From positions 1 to 15,007 of the forward strand of contig JAFGEM010000008.1 of the NCBI GenBank assembly GCA_016931555.1: a DNA stretch of 15,007 nucleotides, read 5' to 3'. Positions 1 to 6,688 of the stretch are shown here, piece after piece (the first letter of the stretch is position 1; every line of letters begins with the position of its first letter). The notes below the pieces were generated by a model. That model was given only the letters and a program-made list of their open reading frames with translations, was not told the DNA's origin and made no database searches. Made by a program: the position numbers and the translations under genes. The stretch comes from Candidatus Iainarchaeum sp. (lineage in GTDB: Archaea > Iainarchaeota > Iainarchaeia > Iainarchaeales > GCA-2688035).

Positions 1-1449
1 AAGGCAGTTGGAACAAGCATTATCTCCCAAGCACTGGACAACTACACCTGCAGTGGTAGCTTTCCAACTTTGACCCAAGATGTAAACTGCACTTACTCGT
101 GGGATACGAGTGAAATGACAGACGGAAACTATTTTGTTATTGCGCAGGCTACTGATGCAAACGGAACAGGCATTGACTCGCTTGATAATAACATTCTTTT
201 GGACAACACTGCGAGCGTAACGCTTACAGTAACGAGTGCGCAAACAACTGGAAACACTGCGCGTATAACTTTTTCTGCAACATCTGGAGGCTCGGGAATC
301 AAAAATTATTGGGTTTCTGTTGATGAGGGAACAACATGGTCGAATAATGGTTTGAGTGCAGACTACAATTATACTGTGCCGGGCAATGAAACACTACCAT
401 ATACAAAAGGCATTTGGATAAAAGCAACAAACAACGCAGATCAAAATTCAAGCGTACAAATAGTAGTCCTCAAATTTGAATCAGGAACTGGGGATCACCC
501 ATACTGCGGAAACAACAAATGTGACGGGGAGGAAACGCCAAACACATGCCCACAAGACTGTGCACCAATATGCGGAGACGGCTCCTGCACAGGAAACGAA
601 ACAATACAAACCTGCCCGCAGGATTGTTCAATGGGATGCGGCGATGGTTATTGCGCCGTGAATGAGAATTGTGACAACTGCGAAGAAGACTGCGGAACCT
701 GCTACCTCCCACCAGACATTCCAGGAACAATAATAAGCGAGGAAATAATTGATGCAACACCAACAGAATCGGATATTCGCAATATGCTCTCAGAAAACAA
801 TCTTGAACAGTTAATGGGAAAAGCGCTGGACATTAGGGAAAATTATGATATTGAAAGAAAATTTGTTGTAAGCGAAGCTCCAAGTGGAGAGCGTAGTACA
901 ACAATTGTGATAACAATAAACAACAAAAAAAATCTGGCTTTGACAGGAATCACGCTTTTGGAGATTATTCCAAAAAACGTTGCACAAAAAGCTTCAGAAA
1001 TAGAAACTAAAAACGAAAAAGTTGTACTCAGAGAAGACCCGATAATAGAATTCATTGCGCTTGGAAAGCTTGGCAATAAAATCGCGTTTTCATACACAGT
1101 AAACAAAGAGATTTTGAATGCAACCGATTTCTCAGATCCTATTGTCCTAAACCAGACACTCCAAACAAACATTACATGCACACAAGGCTGTGACGATGGA
1201 AACCCATGCACAACAGACAAATGCATAAACGAGGCGTGTGTATCCTTTTTAGTTACTGACGGAACCCCCTGTGGTTATGCGCAAAAATGCTCAAAAGGAA
1301 TATGCATTGCATATCCAACACAGCCATACCAATCAAAGCCGCTTATACTTGGGCAAGCAAAGGAAGTTATTTTTACAGCATTGGCGGCAATAATTGTTGT
1401 AGCTGTAATAGGGCAATATTATACCTTAAGAAAAAAAAGAAAAAAATAG
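1..1449 (+). CDS. Secreted, C-terminally anchored Cys-rich surface protein (5' end outside window)
   Basis: The reading frame is open from base 1, so the gene is truncated at its 5' end by the window; the TTG at 70 is probably not its start. The visible 482 residues begin with beta-rich, Ig-like sequence (about residues 20-160, e.g. YSWDTSEMTDGNY). A Cys-rich segment follows (nt 505-702) with repeats of the form CGNxxCxxxExxxxCxxDC. Next comes a beta-rich domain (about nt 715-1160; motif LEIIPKNVAQKASEI) of a kind I recall in DPANN surface proteins, then a second Cys-rich stretch (nt 1177-1305; CDDGNPCTTDKC). The protein ends in one membrane helix (nt 1366-1425) and a basic tail (RKKRKK). This layout predicts an extracellular protein held by a C-terminal anchor, with disulfides formed outside the cell. 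Many N-x-S/T sequons are present. The function is unknown; adhesion or an envelope role is only inferred. Confidence 0.85.
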   Translation, partial: KAVGTSIISQALDNYTCSGSFPTLTQDVNCTYSWDTSEMTDGNYFVIAQATDANGTGIDSLDNNILLDNTASVTLTVTSAQTTGNTARITFSATSGGSGIKNYWVSVDEGTTWSNNGLSADYNYTVPGNETLPYTKGIWIKATNNADQNSSVQIVVLKFESGTGDHPYCGNNKCDGEETPNTCPQDCAPICGDGSCTGNETIQTCPQDCSMGCGDGYCAVNENCDNCEEDCGTCYLPPDIPGTIISEEIIDATPTESDIRNMLSENNLEQLMGKALDIRENYDIERKFVVSEAPSGERSTTIVITINNKKNLALTGITLLEIIPKNVAQKASEIETKNEKVVLREDPIIEFIALGKLGNKIAFSYTVNKEILNATDFSDPIVLNQTLQTNITCTQGCDDGNPCTTDKCINEACVSFLVTDGTPCGYAQKCSKGICIAYPTQPYQSKPLILGQAKEVIFTALAAIIVVAVIGQYYTLRKKRKK

Positions 1450-1484
1450 GCAAACCGAATTAATCTAACTTTAAATAAAAAGAA

Positions 1485-1532
1485 AAAAGCCCCTAAACAG
1501 GAATAAACGACTTATTTTAAGGAACGGCTTTT
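1485..1532 (+). other. Inverted repeat after the first gene, possible terminator
   Basis: AAAAGCC (1485-1491) is matched by GGCTTTT (1526-1532). Between them AATAA (1502-1506) and TTATT (1512-1516) could form an inner stem. The element lies between the stop at 1447-1449 and the archease promoter area and is followed by an A-rich, not T-rich, stretch. It could be a transcript end or coincidence in AT-rich DNA. Confidence 0.25.
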
Positions 1533-1562
1533 AAAAATAGGCAATGGAAAAAAACAATACTA

Positions 1563-1570
1563 ATTAATTA
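1563..1570 (+). promoter_or_regulatory. Possible TATA box for the archease gene
   Basis: TTAATTAT lies 22-29 nt upstream of the ATG at 1592, the distance expected if the transcript starts at or just before the start codon. No Shine-Dalgarno motif precedes the ATG, which fits a leaderless mRNA. The area is AT-rich throughout, so the exact box is uncertain. Confidence 0.35.
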
Positions 1571-1591
1571 TCATAATTCCCTAATTTTTAC

Positions 1592-2005
1592 ATGGAAAAA
1601 TTTGTTTTTCTGGAGCATACTGCCGATGCAAAATTTCAGGCGTTTGGAGAGGCAATTGAAGAGTGCTTTGAAAATTCTGCCCTTGCCTTGAATTCAATTG
1701 AAGCGGATTTGGAAAGCGTAAAGCCAATGCACAAAAAAGAAATTCACGCGCAGGGAGAAACGCAGGAAGAATTATTGCACAGGTTTTTGGAGGAAATGCA
1801 TTTTGCAATGGAAACAGAACAAATGCTGTTCTCAAAATTTGAAGTCAAAATTAACGGCAACAGTGTTTCCGCGGAAGCGTGGGGCGAACCAATTGACACT
1901 GCAAAGCACGAAATAAAAAGCCATGTAAAAGCAATTACTTGGAACAGCTTTTTCCTTAAAAAAGAAAAGAAAAAATGGGTTGCACAGGTTGTTTGTGATA
2001 CTTAG
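1592..2005 (+). CDS. Archease, activator of RtcB RNA ligase
   Basis: This 137-residue protein has the length and N-terminal signature of the archease family: FLEHTADAKFQAFG at residues 6-19. It also has acidic residues, the central helix around EELLHRFLEEMHF (about 59-71), and a C-terminal strand ending VAQVVCDT, where the Asp near the C-terminus matches the metal-site Asp of the family. Archease is known to speed guanylation of RtcB, allow multiple turnovers and widen NTP use during tRNA splicing and RNA repair. The gene sits 56 nt upstream of rtcB on the same strand, the classic archaeal pairing. A TATA-like element before each gene suggests they may be transcribed separately as well as together. 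The start ATG is the first in frame and gives the family N-terminus. Confidence 0.95.
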   Translation: MEKFVFLEHTADAKFQAFGEAIEECFENSALALNSIEADLESVKPMHKKEIHAQGETQEELLHRFLEEMHFAMETEQMLFSKFEVKINGNSVSAEAWGEPIDTAKHEIKSHVKAITWNSFFLKKEKKKWVAQVVCDT

Positions 2006-2030
2006 AGCTGTAATGCCCCCTAATGTAAAA

Positions 2031-2040
2031 TTTATTATTA
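2031..2040 (+). promoter_or_regulatory. TATA-like element upstream of rtcB
   Basis: TTTATTATTA lies 22-31 nt upstream of the GTG at 2062. That is the archaeal TATA-to-start distance for a transcript starting at the start codon, and no Shine-Dalgarno sequence is present, so leaderless translation from GTG is likely. Confidence 0.5.
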
Positions 2041-2061
2041 ATTTGTTAGCCAATTAGTATA

Positions 2062-3513
2062 GTGAGTCATGTGAAAAAATCAAATTTTAAGCAGATAAAA
2101 AAGGGCATTTGGGAGTCTCCAAAAAAAGGGAATATGAGAGTTCCCCTTAGGATTTTTGCAACTGAAAAATTGTTTGGGGAAATTGAAGAAGGCGCTGTAG
2201 AACAGCAGAAAAATGTTGCAACGCTCCCCGGAATTCAAAGCGCTTCCCTTGGAATGCCTGACATGCATTGGGGCTATGGATTTAGCATTGGAGGAGTAGC
2301 AGCTTTTGATGAAAAGGAAAACGGAATTGTAAGCCCTGGCGGAGTAGGTTTTGACATTAATTGTGGAGTCCGCCTTATTCGCACTAACTTGAAATCAAGC
2401 GAATTAAAGCCGAAAATGAAAGAATTACTTGACAAATTGTTTGAATTAGTTCCTGCGGGCGTTGGAGGAAAAGGAAAAATTAGGCTTAGCAGAGATGAAT
2501 TGGGAGAGATGTTTGGAAAGGGAGCAGAATACGCTGTTGCAAGGGGCTATGGATGGAAACAGGATTTGAAATGCACTGAGGAAAACGGGAAAATGGAAAA
2601 TTCTGATTCTGCAAAGGTTTCTGACAAGGCTTTTACGCGCGGAATGCCGCAGGCAGGAACTTTGGGAAGTGGAAACCATTTTGTTGAGGTTCAGAGAGTT
2701 GAGGAGATTTTTGATGAGGAAACAGCAGAAAAATTTGGGTTGTTTAAGGGGCAGGCTGTTGTAATGCTGCATTCAGGAAGTCGGGGAGCAGGGCACCAGA
2801 TTGCCACTGATTATATCAGTGTAATGCTGAAAGCAATGGAGAAATATAAAATTAGTGTTCCGGATAAGCAGCTTGCCTGCGCTCCAATAAGCTCGGAAGA
2901 GGGACAGGATTATATTAAGGCAATGAATTGCGGTACAAACTATGCATTCGCGAACAGGCAGGCAATGACACACTGGATTAGGGAAGGTTTTGAACGGGTT
3001 TTGGGGAGAAAGGCAGAGGATATGGAAATGAGTGTTGTTTATGATATTTGCCACAATGTTGCAAAATTTGAGAAGCATACAGTAGATGGCAAGGAAAAAG
3101 AGGTTTTAGTGCATAGAAAAGGAGCTACAAGGGCAATGCCTGCAGGGAGAAAAGAAAACCCTGATTTATACATAACTACTGGGCATCCTGCCCTAATCCC
3201 CGGAAGCATGGGCACACCAAGCTATGTTCTCGTTGGAACAGAAACAGGTTTGAAAGAGAGTTTTGCAAGCGTTTGCCATGGAGCAGGAAGAGTAATGTCA
3301 AGGCATGCTGCAATGAAGCTGAAAAGGGGAGAGCAGGTTAAGAAGGAATTAGAGGCAAAAGGAGAGGTAATTAAGGGAGCAAGCTATGCTGGATTGGCAG
3401 AGGAAATGCCCGAAGCATACAAAGACATTGATGAAGTAATCAAATCAGTTGAATTAAGCGGAATTGGAAGAAAAATTACAAAGCATGTTCCTCTTGCTGT
3501 GATGAAGGGATAA
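2062..3513 (+). CDS. rtcB: RtcB, RNA-splicing ligase (tRNA-splicing ligase)
   Basis: RtcB joins 2',3'-cyclic phosphate (or 3'-phosphate) and 5'-OH RNA ends with GTP and Mn2+, sealing tRNA exons after intron removal. The 483 residues match the usual archaeal length and carry no intein. Visible signatures are PDMHWGYGFSIGG (66-78), GVGFDINCGVR (94-104), GSGNHFVE (202-209), LHSGSRGAGH (236-245), CHN (330-332) and CHGAGR (405-410). By alignment with the Pyrococcus enzyme (C98, H203, H234, H329, H404), the metal ligands are C101, H206, H237 and H331. H406 is the histidine that takes the GMP. All are present, so the enzyme should be active. The start is GTG at 2062; a second GTG at 2071 is an alternative, and no ATG is in frame there. 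Archease lies immediately upstream. Confidence 0.98.
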   Translation: MSHVKKSNFKQIKKGIWESPKKGNMRVPLRIFATEKLFGEIEEGAVEQQKNVATLPGIQSASLGMPDMHWGYGFSIGGVAAFDEKENGIVSPGGVGFDINCGVRLIRTNLKSSELKPKMKELLDKLFELVPAGVGGKGKIRLSRDELGEMFGKGAEYAVARGYGWKQDLKCTEENGKMENSDSAKVSDKAFTRGMPQAGTLGSGNHFVEVQRVEEIFDEETAEKFGLFKGQAVVMLHSGSRGAGHQIATDYISVMLKAMEKYKISVPDKQLACAPISSEEGQDYIKAMNCGTNYAFANRQAMTHWIREGFERVLGRKAEDMEMSVVYDICHNVAKFEKHTVDGKEKEVLVHRKGATRAMPAGRKENPDLYITTGHPALIPGSMGTPSYVLVGTETGLKESFASVCHGAGRVMSRHAAMKLKRGEQVKKELEAKGEVIKGASYAGLAEEMPEAYKDIDEVIKSVELSGIGRKITKHVPLAVMKG

Positions 3514-3515
3514 TT

Positions 3516-3620
3516 GTGAATAAAGATTTTGACAATTTTTTGATTGAAATCCAGAAGCGGAAAATGAAGGAATTGTAGGACAATAAAGCAGATGAAGAGT
3601 GGGAATTAGTCAAAAATTAG
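3516..3620 (+). pseudogene. Short ORF remnant with an in-frame TAG, possible antitoxin-like protein
   Basis: Two nucleotides after the rtcB stop, a GTG opens a 20-codon frame (VNKDFDNFLIE...) ended by TAG at 3576-3578. The same frame then continues for 13 codons (DNKADEEWELVKN) to a second TAG at 3618-3620. Read through, the peptide would be ...KRKMKEL-x-DNKADEEWELVKN. From memory this resembles the ELWDNxxDExW C-terminal end of small archaeal antitoxin-like proteins, with the TAG where Trp (TGG) would stand. That suggests a one-base nonsense mutation or a decayed gene fragment. No partner toxin gene is seen beside it. It could instead be a real 20-aa peptide or chance; the family link is inference. 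Confidence 0.35.
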
Positions 3621-3690
3621 TCATTATTTAGGGGCGCATTTTTAGTCAGGGGTTTATAAGCTTAACTCTTTTCAGTGAAAAAGGGATAGG

Positions 3691-3700
3691 TTTATATATA
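3691..3700 (+). promoter_or_regulatory. TATA box for the 411-aa surface protein gene
   Basis: TTTATATATA, preceded by purine-rich GGGATAGG (a BRE-like context), lies 22-31 nt before the ATG at 3722. This is the best TATA match in the window and predicts a leaderless transcript. A weaker TTTATAAG at 3653-3660 could be a second element. Confidence 0.75.
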
Positions 3701-3721
3701 ACGCAAGATACAATTTGTATA

Positions 3722-4957
3722 ATGAACCCTAGATTTATCTTTGCAGGGCTTGTTTTGATTTTACTCGCTGTTATACCCCAACAAGTTCTCGCATTAGAGC
3801 CAAGCTGTAATGAAATCAGCATTAATACCTATTCTGTTAGAGTTACAGCCGGAAATACTGTTAACATTGCATTTTTAGTCACGAATAACAGTGCTGAGCG
3901 CTTTTTTATTGATACTGCAAATGCCTATGACAACAGCACTAGTTTTAATGTTGAAACCGATGGTTATGACAGAGAAATTAGGGCTGGAGAAAGCGGGCAG
4001 ATTAATGTTTCTGTTAAAGGAAGAAGCTATAATGAAGGAATAGAGGAATTCGGCTATATTGAATTCAGGGGCCATTTTTTGGGCGGAAATACATGCACTC
4101 TTGACGATACAACAGTGCAGAAATTCAGGGTTTTTGTTGATAAACAAGAGCCAATTGTTTCAAATCCACCTGTATTTGAGCCAAATGCAAATGATTGCAG
4201 GGATATTGATATTACAGTGCCTGAAACCCTTAATATTGAGGGCAATGGCAATTTTGATGTAACAATTGACAATAGGACAGATTTCAGAGTAAATGTGAGA
4301 ATTTTTGCTGAAAATGTTAATGTGAACCCCACTCTTATTTCAATTCCAAAGAATACGAAAATTACTGAAAATATTGCTGTTACAGCTTCAGAGAATGGAA
4401 AAATAAGGTATTTTGTTGAAAGCCCATTCTGCAGCTTTGAAAAAGAGACAGTTGTGAATGCTGTTCCAGAGAGAACACTGCGTGAATTAATTGGAATTGG
4501 AGTAAATGTAATTGGAAAAACACAGGAATTTGAGGCCATAGTAAGAATGCAGAATTTGAGTGAAAACCCAGTTTACGGTGAAATTGGAGTTAATGCGCCT
4601 GCAAACTGGAGTGTTGTTGGAAACACAATTGTCGAACTGCAGGCTTTTGAAACAAAGGAATTTGCATTCAAAATTACTCCAGACAAAGCCTTGACTGAAG
4701 ATGTTTCAGGGAGCATTGAATTTTTGAGCAACGGGGAAAAAATTTCAATTCCAATTGAATTCAAAAAACAGGAAACAGAAAACCCAATATTTGGAACAAT
4801 GTTTGCATTGCTCGGATTTGGAGCATCTGGCCTGACAATCGGGTTAATTGCGCTTATTGTAATTCTGATAATCGGATTTTTCCTGCTTGCATTTTACAGC
4901 AGGAAACAAAAGAAACCTATTGTCCTTGTAACCAAGCCAAAAGAGGTGAGATCATGA
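3722..4957 (+). CDS. Secreted, membrane-anchored surface protein with Ig-like domains
   Basis: This 411-residue protein starts with a Sec signal peptide (residues 1-24, hydrophobic core FIFAGLVLILLAV, likely cut after VLA). Three beta-rich modules of about 90-110 residues follow (about 27-140, 155-248, 255-350). The first two hold two Cys each (C29/C125 and C159/C237), spaced as if for one disulfide per domain. The third resembles the NPCBM/CARDB-like folds that precede membrane anchors (NLSENPVYGEIGV...PANWSV). A long hydrophobic stretch (359-392) and a basic cytoplasmic tail (SRKQKKP) anchor it. Several N-x-S/T sequons (N55, N71, N95, N184, N278, N295) suggest glycosylation. It has its own TATA box, and its stop overlaps the start of the small basic gene (ATGA). 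The specific function is unknown; an envelope or adhesion role is inferred. Confidence 0.85.
   Translation: MNPRFIFAGLVLILLAVIPQQVLALEPSCNEISINTYSVRVTAGNTVNIAFLVTNNSAERFFIDTANAYDNSTSFNVETDGYDREIRAGESGQINVSVKGRSYNEGIEEFGYIEFRGHFLGGNTCTLDDTTVQKFRVFVDKQEPIVSNPPVFEPNANDCRDIDITVPETLNIEGNGNFDVTIDNRTDFRVNVRIFAENVNVNPTLISIPKNTKITENIAVTASENGKIRYFVESPFCSFEKETVVNAVPERTLRELIGIGVNVIGKTQEFEAIVRMQNLSENPVYGEIGVNAPANWSVVGNTIVELQAFETKEFAFKITPDKALTEDVSGSIEFLSNGEKISIPIEFKKQETENPIFGTMFALLGFGASGLTIGLIALIVILIIGFFLLAFYSRKQKKPIVLVTKPKEVRS
4943..4949 (+). promoter_or_regulatory. Strong Shine-Dalgarno site of the 57-aa basic protein
   Basis: GAGGTGA matches seven consecutive bases of the ideal archaeal Shine-Dalgarno sequence, with four bases (GATC) before the ATG at 4954, equal to 7 nt from GAGG. 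It lies inside the last codons of the upstream gene and supports real, probably strong, translation of the short ORF. Confidence 0.75.
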
Positions 4958-5127
4958 AAAAGAGAAAAACAGCTAAAACAAGAAAAGCTAAAGTCAAGAA
5001 AGTGAAAGCTAGAAAAACAGTTGCTCGTAAAACTGTTAGAACTAGACCAGTGAAAGCTGCTTTCTATACAGCTCCTTTGAACGCTGTATCCAGCGGCTTC
5101 AACGGCTTGATCAGCTTCTTCAAGTAA
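4954..5127 (+). CDS. 57-residue highly basic protein of unknown function
   Basis: This small gene starts with the ATGA overlap of the preceding stop and follows a seven-base Shine-Dalgarno match. Residues 1-34 (MKKRKTAKTRKAKVKKVKAR...) carry 18 Lys/Arg, with Thr, Ala and Val between them. Residues 35-57 (AAFYTAPLNAVSSGF...LISFFK) are neutral and rich in aromatic and aliphatic residues. The whole protein has 19 basic and no acidic residues. Such a composition suits binding to nucleic acid, to an acidic polymer, or to a membrane face. It resembles the Lys/Ala-rich tails of histone H1-like proteins only in composition. All eight Ala codons are GCT, whereas neighbouring genes mostly use GCA, hinting at high expression or separate origin. 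It is co-transcribed with the surface protein and followed by a terminator-like hairpin. No family is recognised. Confidence 0.75.
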   Translation: MKKRKTAKTRKAKVKKVKARKTVARKTVRTRPVKAAFYTAPLNAVSSGFNGLISFFK

Positions 5128-5165
5128 AATTTTTCAAGCTAAAAAAAATACTTTCTTCTTTAAAA

Positions 5166-5196
5166 TAGGGGGCTCTGCCCTCTAAAAATTTTTTTT
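5166..5196 (+). terminator. Hairpin plus T-run downstream of the basic protein gene
   Basis: TAGGGGGC (5166-5173) can pair with GCCCTCTA (5177-5184) around a TCT loop, with one G-T wobble. A short A run and eight T residues (5189-5196) follow. The position, 39 nt after the stop of the 57-aa gene and before the promoter of the next gene, fits a transcription terminator; archaeal RNA polymerase stops at T-runs, with or without the hairpin. Confidence 0.65.
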
Positions 5197-5232
5197 ATTT
5201 AAAACCACTCAGCGTAAGCGCTAAAACACAAA

Positions 5233-5248
5233 TTTATTAATATAAAAA
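5233..5248 (+). promoter_or_regulatory. TATA region of the pilin-like gene
   Basis: TTTATTAATATAAAAA is centred about 26 nt upstream of the ATG at 5267, with no Shine-Dalgarno motif between them. This predicts a leaderless or very short-leader transcript. Confidence 0.6.
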
Positions 5249-5266
5249 GACCCTATTTTTGCGTAT

Positions 5267-6574
5267 ATGAATAAGAAAGCACAATCAAGCTTGGAATACA
5301 TTACAACCTACGGATGGGCACTAATACTATTCATAGCAGTAGCAGCAGTAATATTCTTCGTACTCTCACCAGACACAGGAGAAGTACGCTTTCGAAGCGA
5401 TTCAACAAAATTCTTGGTGCGGGGAAGTGACAGCGACGAAGGCGGATTCAAAGTAGACATTATTAACGCCACAGGCAGACCCATTACCATTGATTCTATT
5501 ACAAGCCCTGATTTTGGCGTTTCAAGCCCGCAAACAGGCACAACAATACCAAGCGGAGGAACAATAACAATAACAGGCACATTCCCTTCAGGAAACATTG
5601 GAGGAGGAAGCTTCACAATATGCTACACAGGACAAGAACCAGGCTGCGTAGAAATAACAACAGGACCCAACCCTACCCCCAAAGAGTGCCCCAACTCCAT
5701 ATGCGCAGAAGGAGAAAACTGCCCCGCAGACGCAAGCGCCTGCCCCGAACCAAGCGTCTGCCTTGCAGCAACATGCACAAACGGCTGCGGAACAACACCA
5801 ATTGCAGAAGGCGAGGAAGACAGGGAAGGAGATAACCAATGCCATGATAACCTTGGGTGCGACACAGCGCCGTGCGCCTGCAATGGTATGGGAGCATGCG
5901 ACTCCCCTGCAAGTGTTTGCGGAAATGGGGTGTGTGAAGCTGGAGAAGACAGCTCCAACTGCAATGAAGACTGCCCAATAATGCTCAGCTCCTGCGGAGA
6001 CCCACCAGGCGGATGGCAGCCATACACAAACTATGCCCTTGGAAAAGATCTCACCATGGAAGTTGGAAGAGAAGAACCATGTTTTGAAATCAACCAGGAC
6101 GGCGTCACGCTTAATGGTATGAGACGCCACATAAGCGGACCGTATACAGGAACTCAGCCCGCGGCAATTATAAAACTCGCAAAGCCATCCGGCAAAATCA
6201 ATGATTTTCTTATTCAAAATTGTCGTATTTTTGGCGGGCAGTACGGCATTTTTGTTGATAATCCCGGAGACAACATCCAAGTTATAGGCATCCACATTGA
6301 AGGTTGCGAGAAAAGCGGCATTTACATTGATGGCGGCAGCAACCACAGAATTGGAGGCAATTCTGTTTATTTTGGCAACATTCCCATTCTAGTCAGCGGA
6401 ACCAACATTAGGATTTCAAGCAATGTTGCATGTGCTACCCCCGGACACACTGACATATCCTTCAGTGGAAGCGCTTCGCCAGACAGCGGCAACAACAGAT
6501 GCAGAAGGTGCATTGGCGGAAGCCCGGTTTGTGAAGAAGGCGAAACCTGTACTTATACTTGCACATACCCCTAG
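5267..6574 (+). CDS. Pilin-like secreted protein: class III signal peptide, Cys-rich region and beta-helix
   Basis: The N-terminus MNKKAQSSLEYI is an archaeal class III signal (Q-x-S-x-E), expected to be cut before Q6 by an EppA-type peptidase. The hydrophobic helix at residues 16-34 would serve for pilus assembly or anchoring. Residues 38-135 form a beta-rich domain typical of such pilin-like proteins, with Cys119 and Cys127. Residues 141-236 are densely Cys-rich and end in CGNGVCEAGEDSSNCNEDC, the same repeat type as in the first gene of the window. Residues 265-415 have the spacing of a right-handed parallel beta-helix (DGVTLNG, NDFLIQNCRIFGGQYGIFV, IEGCEKSGIYIDGG, IRISSNV), as in pectate-lyase and NosD-like folds. 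The protein ends in another Cys cluster (412-432). It is probably a surface structure with a sugar- or surface-binding tip; that role is inference. Confidence 0.88.
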   Translation: MNKKAQSSLEYITTYGWALILFIAVAAVIFFVLSPDTGEVRFRSDSTKFLVRGSDSDEGGFKVDIINATGRPITIDSITSPDFGVSSPQTGTTIPSGGTITITGTFPSGNIGGGSFTICYTGQEPGCVEITTGPNPTPKECPNSICAEGENCPADASACPEPSVCLAATCTNGCGTTPIAEGEEDREGDNQCHDNLGCDTAPCACNGMGACDSPASVCGNGVCEAGEDSSNCNEDCPIMLSSCGDPPGGWQPYTNYALGKDLTMEVGREEPCFEINQDGVTLNGMRRHISGPYTGTQPAAIIKLAKPSGKINDFLIQNCRIFGGQYGIFVDNPGDNIQVIGIHIEGCEKSGIYIDGGSNHRIGGNSVYFGNIPILVSGTNIRISSNVACATPGHTDISFSGSASPDSGNNRCRRCIGGSPVCEEGETCTYTCTYP

Positions 6575-6646
6575 CAACTGCTCAGCAAAAAGCCCCAGCA
6601 ATTGCCTTTAAAAACCTTTTTTCAGGGAAATTAAGTATAATTACAT

Positions 6647-6679
6647 AATTGGTTTTTGTCCCAAAATAAAAATCCAATT
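6647..6679 (+). repeat. AT-rich inverted repeat AATTGG...CCAATT
   Basis: AATTGG (6647-6652) pairs with CCAATT (6674-6679). The adjoining TTTTT (6653-6657) pairs with AAAAA (6668-6672) if T6673 is bulged out. It lies between the pilin-like gene and uL3. It may be part of the transcript end of the former or upstream DNA of the operon. Confidence 0.35.
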
Positions 6680-6688
6680 AAAAAATAA

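Noticed and set aside
3576..3578. TAG as a pyrrolysine codon
   Set aside because: TAG ends several normal genes in the window (first gene, archease, uL29), so routine amber decoding is unlikely.
5588..6346. 252-codon open frame on the minus strand
   Set aside because: It lies fully inside the pilin-like gene, whose signal peptide and Cys and beta-helix patterns are convincing. The minus-strand product is Cys/Ala-rich without a recognisable domain or promoter.
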